A stretch of DNA of 64,000 bases from Ruegeria halocynthiae (GTDB lineage: Bacteria; Pseudomonadota; Alphaproteobacteria; Rhodobacterales; Rhodobacteraceae), in assembly GCF_000743705.1 (NCBI RefSeq), contig NZ_JQEZ01000001.1, positions 984,070 through 1,048,069 of the forward strand, given 5' to 3'. Positions within the stretch are counted from its first letter, which is position 1; each line of letters starts with the position of its first letter. Below are positions 58,045 through 64,000 of the stretch, in pieces. Made by a program: the position numbers and the translations under genes. Under the pieces are notes generated by a model, which was not told the DNA's origin, ran no database searches, and worked only from the letters and a program-made list of their open reading frames with translations.

Positions 58045-59046
58045 ATGCGCGGTCTGGTACGAGTCTTGATTTTTATCGCGGTCCTCTGGAGCGCCTATTG
58101 GTTCATCGCCGGATATGGCCTGCGCAATGCCATTACGACATGGTTCGAAAAGCAGCAGGAGCAGGGCTGGCAGGCTGATTTTTCTGATGTGAAGACAGCG
58201 GGCTACCCGATTCATCACATCACACGGCTGAACAACCCGGCGCTGGCCGATCCGGTCAACGGCACCGCCTGGAGCGCCGACTGGATCGAATTCCAAAGCC
58301 CCGCAATCTGGCCCGGGCGGCAGGTGCTGCGCTTTGCTGATACGCCGCAGCGGGTGTCTTACTTTGACCAAACCTCGACAATTCAGGCCAGTGATCTGCA
58401 GGCTGAGTTGCAATTGCAGCCCGGCGTCGCGCTTGTGCTGGAAAAGATGGCGCTGACCGCTGGTGCGTGGTCGATCACGGATGACGCCGAGGCATTGGCC
58501 GGGGGCGACACGCTGGCTCTGGTGATGGAACAGACCGCCACCCCCGAGGCCTATGTGATCGGCGCGCGCATTGACGGCTTCACCCCCGGGGACGAGCTGC
58601 GCGAGTTGATGCGCTCGGCCACGACCCTGCCGCAAGCGTTCGAGACGCTGGAACTGGACCTTACGGCCACGTTTACCAAACCCTGGGACCGTTCGGCGCT
58701 GGAACAAGGCAGACCGCAGCCGGTGAACATTGACCTGCGACTGGCCGAGATGAAATGGGGCGCCCTGCGGTTGTTCGCGGCCGGAGAGCTGACCGTGGAC
58801 GCACAAGGCATCCCAACAGGTGAGATCGCCATCAAGGCCGAAAACTGGCGGGACATGATCGCAATGGCCAACGCCGCAGGCGCATTGCCCGATCAGGCGG
58901 TTGACCCGGTCACCCGCGCGCTGAACTTCATGGCAGGTCTGGGCGGAAATCCAAACGCGCTGGACCTGCAACTGAATTTCCGAGATGGCTTTGTGGCCTT
59001 GGGGCCGCTGCCCCTTGGTCCGGCACCGCGCCTGATCCTGCGTTAA
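58045..59046 (+). CDS. DUF2125 domain-containing protein
   Basis: 333 aa starting at ATG 58045; a GTG one codon earlier is less likely. One N-terminal hydrophobic segment (VRVLIFIAVLWSAYWFIAGYGL) anchors or exports it. The rest is the beta-rich DUF2125 region, with GYPIHHITRLNNPAL, LPQAFETLELDLTATF and NALDLQLNFRDGFVALGPLPLGPAPRL (positions about 305-333). The family is typical of alphaproteobacteria; function is unknown, though its repetitive beta structure recalls envelope bridge-like proteins (speculative). It converges with the extensin-like gene, overlapping 4 bp. Confidence 0.88.
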   Translation: MRGLVRVLIFIAVLWSAYWFIAGYGLRNAITTWFEKQQEQGWQADFSDVKTAGYPIHHITRLNNPALADPVNGTAWSADWIEFQSPAIWPGRQVLRFADTPQRVSYFDQTSTIQASDLQAELQLQPGVALVLEKMALTAGAWSITDDAEALAGGDTLALVMEQTATPEAYVIGARIDGFTPGDELRELMRSATTLPQAFETLELDLTATFTKPWDRSALEQGRPQPVNIDLRLAEMKWGALRLFAAGELTVDAQGIPTGEIAIKAENWRDMIAMANAAGALPDQAVDPVTRALNFMAGLGGNPNALDLQLNFRDGFVALGPLPLGPAPRLILR

Positions 59047-59894
59047 CGGCAGTACGGCCCGCTGCGATGGCGGGCGGTATCCAGGTGAAAGTGATCGCGA
59101 TGATACCGGTCTGCGTTTGGTCCCAGGACGGTGCCGAACGGCCCGCAAGCCCCGCGCCAGACTTTGATCAACTGCTTTTGCGACGGCTTCTTGCGCCAGC
59201 CCTTAAGGACGGTCACCACCTCACCATTGGCCAGCTTAAAGCCCGAGATGTCGATCGCCCGGCCTTTGCCGTGTTCTGAAATCTTCGCGCCTTTGCGGTT
59301 GTTACGGGTCCGGCAGGCGTAATGCGCCGCGACCTGCAATTCGACCACCGGCCCGCGCCGTTTGAATGTCGGCTTGACCGTTTTGTCGACCCATTTGTTT
59401 AACGCAATGGCCGTGCCGCAATCCATCGTGGACGGACGGCTAAGCGCCACCCCCGAGACCGAGGTGATCTGCACGGCGTCCTTGATACCACACGCACTGA
59501 TCCGGCCGGGTACGGCCCCCACCAGCTTGCCCTGAATTGCGATATCCCCGCAAACCGACCCTTTGCGCAGCCGGCGCTTTTTGAAAAACGCCTCCTGCTC
59601 TAACGCTTTGGGGCGCAGGTAGGGCATCAGGGACGTGTCCGGCCCCAGCAGCGGCAAATCCGATGGACGAGCAGCCACAGCCAAAACCTGTGGTGAAACC
59701 GGGCGCAGCACAGGACGCAGGTTTGCATTGATCGTTGGCAAGGCGGCATCCTGAAAAGCCAGCGTAGCCGCAGTCTGGGTTGCGACCGCAGGTCGGACCA
59801 AGGGGAACAGAGAGCTTTCAGGAGGTGCCGCCTGACTGGACGAGGCACAGACCACCGCCAACCCAATCAACGCATTTTTCCAGCCCTGTTTCAT
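59043..59894 (-). CDS. Extensin-like family protein, exported
   Basis: 283 aa with signal peptide ([22 protein letters not shown]). A low-complexity region (about 25-95) with repeated LRPV/RPV segments is followed by the extensin-like C-terminal domain (about 105-283): CGDIAIQGKLVGAVPGRISACGI, MDCGTAIALNKWV, HYACRTRNNRKGAKISEHGKGRAIDIS and HRDHFHLDTARH. The His/Asp pattern (SEHGKGRAID...HFHLD) resembles the zinc site of D-Ala-D-Ala metallopeptidases, so a peptidoglycan or envelope peptidase is plausible. It overlaps tyrC by 4 bp. Confidence 0.88.
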   Translation of the reverse strand: MKQGWKNALIGLAVVCASSSQAAPPESSLFPLVRPAVATQTAATLAFQDAALPTINANLRPVLRPVSPQVLAVAARPSDLPLLGPDTSLMPYLRPKALEQEAFFKKRRLRKGSVCGDIAIQGKLVGAVPGRISACGIKDAVQITSVSGVALSRPSTMDCGTAIALNKWVDKTVKPTFKRRGPVVELQVAAHYACRTRNNRKGAKISEHGKGRAIDISGFKLANGEVVTVLKGWRKKPSQKQLIKVWRGACGPFGTVLGPNADRYHRDHFHLDTARHRSGPYCR

Positions 59895-60811
59895 GGGTTC
59901 GATTTGCTCCGGCCAAAATCGGGCGCATCCGTATCCTGGCCCGCGTCAATGATCCCGCGCCGGATCGCGCGGGTGCGGGTGAAATAGTCGAACAACTGAT
60001 CGCCGTCGCCGGTGCGGATTGCGCGTTGCAGGGCGAAAAGCTCCTCGGTGAAGCGCCCCAGAATTTCCAGCGTGGCGTCCTTGTTGGTCAGGAACACGTC
60101 GCGCCACATGGTTGGATCAGATGCGGCGATCCGGGTGAAGTCCCGGAAACCGGCAGCGGAATACTTGATAACCTCGCTATCGGTCACCCGGCGCAGATCG
60201 TCGGCCACGCCCACCATCGTATAGGCGATCAGGTGCGGCGCGTGCGATGTGACGGCCAGAACCAGATCGTGATGGTCCGCGTCCATTTCATCGACATTCG
60301 CGCCCATGCCTTCCCACAACGCCCGCAAACCGGCAATGGCGTTTACGTCCGAGCCTTCGGCCGGAACCAGCAGGCACCAGCGATTGTCGAACAGCTCGGC
60401 AAAGCCGGATTCCGGACCGGAATGTTCTGTCCCGGCCAGCGGGTGCGCGGGGATAAAGTGTACACCTTCGGGGATATGCGGACCCACGGCTTGAATCACA
60501 TGTCGCTTGACCGACCCTACATCGGTCACAGTCGCGCCCGGCTTCAGGGAAGATGCGATATCCTTCGCCACAGACTCCATCGCGCCGACGGGCACGCATA
60601 GGACCACCAGGTCCGCACCTTCGACCGCCTCTTGCGCCGTATCGCAGACACGGTCGCACAGACCAATGCGGCGGGCGGTGTCGCGGGTGGCTTCGGACCG
60701 GGCATAGCCGGTGACCTCGCCCGCAAGCCCCGCGCGCTTGATGGCCCAGAACATCGACGAAGCAATCAGACCCAACCCGATCAGCGCAACACGATCGTAA
60801 ACCGGGCTCAT
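59891..60811 (-). CDS. tyrC: Prephenate/arogenate dehydrogenase
   Basis: 306 aa. The Rossmann start [22 protein letters not shown] (about 8-29) and the catalytic-region motifs [34 protein letters not shown] and [15 protein letters not shown] define the TyrA/TyrC dehydrogenases. It oxidatively decarboxylates prephenate or arogenate for tyrosine synthesis. No ACT or chorismate mutase domain is attached. It sits between hisC and the extensin-like gene with ATGA overlaps on both sides. HisC can serve as the paired aromatic aminotransferase (inference). Confidence 0.93.
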   Translation of the reverse strand: MSPVYDRVALIGLGLIASSMFWAIKRAGLAGEVTGYARSEATRDTARRIGLCDRVCDTAQEAVEGADLVVLCVPVGAMESVAKDIASSLKPGATVTDVGSVKRHVIQAVGPHIPEGVHFIPAHPLAGTEHSGPESGFAELFDNRWCLLVPAEGSDVNAIAGLRALWEGMGANVDEMDADHHDLVLAVTSHAPHLIAYTMVGVADDLRRVTDSEVIKYSAAGFRDFTRIAASDPTMWRDVFLTNKDATLEILGRFTEELFALQRAIRTGDGDQLFDYFTRTRAIRRGIIDAGQDTDAPDFGRSKSNP

Positions 60812-61893
60812 GCCGCACCCCCTTTGAACACTGTTATGGCCGCGACGACCCGGCCGCAGGCCTCTTGATCGCCTACCGTGATGCGCAATGCGTTCGGCAG
60901 GTTATAGCCCGCCACCCGACGCACAATCAGACCTTGCGTCTTGAGATAGTCGTCGCAGGCTTCGGCCTCGGCCCTGTCGGCAAACCGCACGAGGATGAAG
61001 TTGGTGCAGGACGCGTCAGAAGGTACGCCGATCTTGGCCAGTTCCGCCGACAGCCACACCCGCAGGCGGGCGTTCTCTGAATGGCAGAACGTCAGATAGT
61101 CTTCGTCCTTCACCGCCGCTTCGGCTGCGGCCAAAGCGGTCAGCGACAGGTTGAATGGTTGGCGCACCCGATTCAGCACGTCGATGATCGACTGCGCGGC
61201 ATAGCCCCAGCCGACGCGCATCCCGCCAAGGCCGTAAATCTTTGAAAACGTGCGGGTCATGATCACATTTTCGAACCGATCCACCAGTGCCGCGCCACCG
61301 TCGAACCCGTCGACGAATTCGGCATAGGCACCGTCAATCACCATCAGACAGGTCTGCGGCAAGGCTTCGGCCAGGCGCAGCAGGTCAGCCTCGGGGATCA
61401 TGGTCGAGGTCGGGTTGCCCGGGTTGGTCACAAACACGATCCGCGTCTGTTCGGTGACGGCGGCCAGGATGTTGTCCACGTCTACGTGGCGGTCCCGCTC
61501 GGGCACCATAACCGGCGTTGCGCCGGCCATGCGGGCAATGATCGGGTACATGGAAAACCCGTGTTCGGTATAGATGACCTCATCCCCCGGACCGGCATAG
61601 GCCTGCGCCGCGAATTGCAGCACCTCGTCGCTGCCGACACCACAGACGATCCGCGCCGGGTCCAGCCCGTGCCGGTCGCCAATCGCCGCGCGCAGGCTGG
61701 CGTGATCGGTGCTGGGATAACGATGCAGGGTCGCCGCGCTGTCGCGCACCGCCTCAATCGCTTTCGGGCTGGGGCCAAACGGGTTCTCGTTCGAGCTGAG
61801 CTTGATCACATGCTCCACCCCGGCCACATGCGACTGGCCGCCCTGATAAAGCGCGATGTCCATAATGCCGGGTTGCGGGGTGATCTTGTTCAT
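60808..61893 (-). CDS. hisC: Histidinol-phosphate aminotransferase
   Basis: 361-aa fold-type I PLP enzyme. [16 protein letters not shown] near the N-terminus, the PLP-binding Asp in [13 protein letters not shown], the Schiff-base lysine in [18 protein letters not shown] (about residue 220) and the C-terminal Arg region ALRITVG are all present. It makes histidinol phosphate and often also transaminates aromatic oxoacids, consistent with being cotranscribed with tyrC. A 16-bp perfect palindrome lies 34-49 bp upstream of its start. Confidence 0.92.
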   Translation of the reverse strand: MNKITPQPGIMDIALYQGGQSHVAGVEHVIKLSSNENPFGPSPKAIEAVRDSAATLHRYPSTDHASLRAAIGDRHGLDPARIVCGVGSDEVLQFAAQAYAGPGDEVIYTEHGFSMYPIIARMAGATPVMVPERDRHVDVDNILAAVTEQTRIVFVTNPGNPTSTMIPEADLLRLAEALPQTCLMVIDGAYAEFVDGFDGGAALVDRFENVIMTRTFSKIYGLGGMRVGWGYAAQSIIDVLNRVRQPFNLSLTALAAAEAAVKDEDYLTFCHSENARLRVWLSAELAKIGVPSDASCTNFILVRFADRAEAEACDDYLKTQGLIVRRVAGYNLPNALRITVGDQEACGRVVAAITVFKGGAA

Positions 61894-61926
61894 AAGAGGC
61901 TCCGTTGTTGGGGCCCCTCATACCCG

Positions 61927-61942
61927 TCTCAACGCGTTGAGA
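61927..61942. promoter_or_regulatory. 16-bp perfect palindrome upstream of hisC
   Basis: TCTCAACGCGTTGAGA, continuous two-fold symmetry, in the 64-bp gap between the class V aminotransferase stop and the hisC start. Position and symmetry suggest an operator for the hisC-tyrC-extensin operon. A short hairpin is possible but would need loop bases from the arms. Confidence 0.45.
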
Positions 61943-61957
61943 AAAGCGGCAATTCCG

Positions 61958-63373
61958 TCACGCCGCTTTGAAGCGGGCCGTCGCCGGGTCGGCGCTGTAG
62001 AATGGCGCGAATTCCTCGGTCCGGCGGGACAGGTCATTGACGCTGTCGATGATGAACTGAACGGTATCCTCGCTCATCAGATACGAGAAATTCAGCCGCA
62101 CCCAGCCCGGTTTCTTCATTTCTTCACCCGCAGACAGGGCCGCGTGCAATTTGTCCGAGGTTGCCCGGTCAATCCCCAGCAGACGATGCGCATAAGGCCC
62201 GGCACAGGCACAGCCCCCGCGCGCCTGAATGCCGTAGATATCGCTGAGCATTCGGGTGAACAGCTGCTGGTGCACAGGCTGGCCGGAGTTGTCGCGCACG
62301 AGGAAGGAATAGATTGGCAGGCGGTGCGGGTTGTCGACGCCCAACAGGGTCAGGTTGGGGTTGTCGCCCCACCCGTCCAGCGCCATGCGATTGTACCGCG
62401 CTTCGCGGCGGGCGATCTCATCGGTGCCCACGACATCCTTGACGATAAAGGCCAGCGCCGCGCGGATGTCGCCAATCACGTTGGGCGTTCCTGCCTCTTC
62501 CCGCGTGGCCAGATCGGTGCTGTAATCGTGTCGCCAGGGTGAAACAAAGCTGACCGTACCGCCGCCCGGCCAACTGGGACAGGTGCGTTTCACCGTTTTT
62601 TGGTTGACGATCAGCACGCCCGAGGCCCCCGGCCCACCCGGAAACTTATGCGGGGAAACGACGATGGCGTCTTTGCGCGCGTCCTCTGGCCCCATGTCCA
62701 TCGGCAAGTACGGCCCGCCACCCGCATAATCCCAGACAGCGACCGCCCCATGTGACTTGAGCAGTCGGGTGATCGGGTCCGGGTCAGTGATGATACCGGT
62801 CACGTTGGACGCCGCAGAAAACGATCCGATGATCAGATCGGACGCGGCATTGGCCACCAACGCCCGTTCAAGCGCGCACAGATCAACCCCGCCCTCGGGC
62901 GCTTCGGGGATTTCAATGACCTGCGCCTTGCTCTCGCGCCACGGCAGAATGTTCGAATGATGCTCGTACGGGCCAATCAAAACGACCGGCTGGTCAGCCG
63001 CATCCACACCCAGTAGGTTGACCAGCCGGTTCAGGCCCGCGGTGGCACCCGACCCGGTGAAGATCACCGCGTCCTCTCCCCTCGCGCCAACGATGCGGGC
63101 AATTTCCGCGCGCGCTTCGCGGCGCAGACGGGTCATGTAAGACCCACAATAGGAGGCTTCGGTATGGCTGTTGGCATAGAAAGGCAGCACCTGTTCGGTG
63201 ACAAAATCCTCAACCTGCCGCAGCGCACGGCCCGAAGCGACATAATCCGCATAAACCAGCGGCACGTCCCCTTGCAGACCCGGGATCAGAACATTCTCTC
63301 CGATCAGCCCGTCGCGCAGGGCGGAATTGTGAGTGGTGGATTGGATATCTGCGCGAAACTTGGACAGGGTCAT
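61958..63373 (-). CDS. Class V aminotransferase-fold PLP enzyme (cysteine desulfurase-like)
   Basis: 471 aa from ATG 63373. PLP pocket motifs: ANSHTEASYCGSYMTRLRREAR, FTGSGATAGLNRLVNL, EHHSNILPWRE, AVAVWDYAGGGPYLPMDM and the Schiff-base lysine in AIVVSPHKFPGGPGASGVL (about residue 260). The C-terminal half carries ARGGCACAGPYAHRLLGID, a Cys-Ala-Cys loop at the position of the desulfurase loop. It is longer than SufS/IscS (about 400), and no suf or isc genes adjoin. The substrate is unknown. It is divergent from an Lrp-type regulator that may control it. Confidence 0.85.
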   Translation of the reverse strand: MTLSKFRADIQSTTHNSALRDGLIGENVLIPGLQGDVPLVYADYVASGRALRQVEDFVTEQVLPFYANSHTEASYCGSYMTRLRREARAEIARIVGARGEDAVIFTGSGATAGLNRLVNLLGVDAADQPVVLIGPYEHHSNILPWRESKAQVIEIPEAPEGGVDLCALERALVANAASDLIIGSFSAASNVTGIITDPDPITRLLKSHGAVAVWDYAGGGPYLPMDMGPEDARKDAIVVSPHKFPGGPGASGVLIVNQKTVKRTCPSWPGGGTVSFVSPWRHDYSTDLATREEAGTPNVIGDIRAALAFIVKDVVGTDEIARREARYNRMALDGWGDNPNLTLLGVDNPHRLPIYSFLVRDNSGQPVHQQLFTRMLSDIYGIQARGGCACAGPYAHRLLGIDRATSDKLHAALSAGEEMKKPGWVRLNFSYLMSEDTVQFIIDSVNDLSRRTEEFAPFYSADPATARFKAA

Positions 63374-63397
63374 GTGAAAGGCTCCGTATTGCACCAA

Positions 63398-63410
63398 CCA
63401 ATATGATTGG
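63398..63410. promoter_or_regulatory. Palindrome in the divergent aminotransferase/Lrp spacer
   Basis: CCAAT-atg-ATTGG lies 25 bp upstream of the aminotransferase start and 67 bp before the Lrp-type gene. Short AT-centred palindromes are typical half-site arrangements for Lrp/AsnC proteins; assignment is by position only. Confidence 0.35.
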
Positions 63411-63476
63411 ATAGTGCCGCGTAATCTTCACCTTTCTTTGGCTTTAAATCAGGAAATTTGTGTCATATGCTTCGGA

Positions 63477-63938
63477 ATGAGTGGAAAATTAGATCAAATC
63501 GATAAACGCATCCTGCGCGAATTGCAAACTGACGCCACGCTGTCGCAACGTGAACTGGCAGATCGGGTCGGGCTGTCGCAGAATGCCTGCTGGCGGCGAT
63601 TGAAAGCCTTGAACGAGAATGGCGTCATCACCGGTTCGACCGCACAGATTGCGCGGGAAAAACTGGGGTTGAGCCTTGTGGTCTTTGTCATGTTGCGAAC
63701 ACGGCACCATTCAGCCGAATGGTTGCAGGCCTTCCGCAGCCACGTCCTGACCATCCCCGAAGTGGTCGATTTTCACCGGATTGGCGGCGATTATGACTAT
63801 CAGCTGAAAGTCGTGACGCAAGGCATGACGTCTTACGACAAGGTTTACCAACGCCTGATCGAGAAAGTCGAATTGGACAGTGTGACGTCTTATTTCGCGA
63901 TGGAAGCCATTGCCGAAGGACGCCCCCTGCCAATCTGA
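63477..63938 (+). CDS. Lrp/AsnC family transcriptional regulator
   Basis: 153 aa from ATG 63477 (MSGKLDQIDKRILRELQTDA); the upstream frame is not homologous. HTH ELADRVGLSQNACWRRLKAL (about 25-45) precedes the RAM domain with LSLVVFVMLRTRH and VDFHRIGGDYDYQLKVV. It is divergent from the class V PLP enzyme, the usual position for a local Lrp-type activator sensing an amino acid related to that enzyme's substrate. The ligand is unknown. Confidence 0.9.
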   Translation: MSGKLDQIDKRILRELQTDATLSQRELADRVGLSQNACWRRLKALNENGVITGSTAQIAREKLGLSLVVFVMLRTRHHSAEWLQAFRSHVLTIPEVVDFHRIGGDYDYQLKVVTQGMTSYDKVYQRLIEKVELDSVTSYFAMEAIAEGRPLPI

Positions 63939-64000
63939 TCAGGCCACAAACATGGGGCGTCTCTCGCGGAAATGTGGAACGGTGATCGCACGAAATGCCT
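63939..64000 (-). CDS. Possible C-terminal end of a leftward gene (partial)
   Basis: On the minus strand a frame open to the right edge ends with TGA at 63939-63941, immediately against the stop of the Lrp-type gene. It would encode ...AFRAITVPHFRERRPMFVA. The back-to-back stop is like other convergent pairs in this window, but 19 residues are too few to identify a family or to be sure it is coding. Confidence 0.3.
   Translation of the reverse strand, partial: AFRAITVPHFRERRPMFVA

Overview
The window is about 60% GC, tightly packed chromosomal DNA from an alphaproteobacterium, very probably a marine Rhodobacteraceae (Roseobacter group, Ruegeria/Phaeobacter-like). This rests on the family mix: an F1-only atpHAGDC operon, Hsp20 followed by DUF1150, DUF2125, DUF2161, a fused ATP sulfurylase/APS kinase, YcgN, UbiK, NDUFAF7/MidA and a stand-alone Hint-domain protein. 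I see no insertion sequence, integrase, CRISPR array, rRNA or tRNA. Many genes overlap by 4 bp (ATGA) or converge with 0-4 bp between them.

Layout. 1-4.9 kb: the end of carB, then a leftward marR-hlyD-RND efflux operon with operator-like palindromes in front of a divergent FabH-like gene. 6-12 kb: an Old Yellow Enzyme homologue, a small phage-type regulator, a strongly foldable element in front of thymidine kinase, then leftward hydroxyacid dehydrogenase, csaA, proC, ybjN and ubiK. 12-16.3 kb: lgt-midA-pgeF, a 42-codon microgene and a Hint-domain protein. 16.4-20.3 kb: an Lrp-type regulator, trxB, a RES-domain gene packed directly behind trxB, and a membrane/[2Fe-2S]/cyclase fusion. 20.5-30.5 kb: sulfate activation, two glycosyltransferases, phzF, a heat-shock pair with a sigma32-like promoter, purEK, a lone phnM, a lipase and a DMT transporter. 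30.7-32.8 kb: groESL with CIRCE. 32.8-44.5 kb: DUF2161, GumN/TraB, ppaC, DUF389, a HAD hydrolase, MaoC, ribF, ycgN, threonine aldolase, prs, a secreted protein and an H-type lectin. 44.6-49.6 kb: the F1 ATP synthase operon with a recognisable promoter. 49.8-58 kb: a methyltransferase, gloB, clpA, a divergent histidine phosphatase, a MotA/ExbB plus coiled-coil/OmpA pair and chaC. 58-64 kb: DUF2125, an extensin-like protein, tyrC, hisC, a class V aminotransferase, a divergent Lrp-type regulator and perhaps the tail of one further gene.

Most of the content is housekeeping. Four places look least ordinary. The first is the 16.4-20.3 kb neighbourhood, where a thioredoxin reductase, an apparently antitoxin-less RES NAD-phosphorylase-like protein and a putative redox-sensing cyclase are adjacent, with two near-identical 15-bp repeats exactly 21 bp apart in front of trxB. 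The second is the MotA/MotB-like pair at 54.5-57.4 kb, whose peptidoglycan-binding subunit carries a very long coiled coil. The third is the nested inverted-repeat element before tdk. The fourth is the histidine-phosphatase-like protein that lacks both pocket arginines. All functional linkage proposed here is inference from position and motifs.
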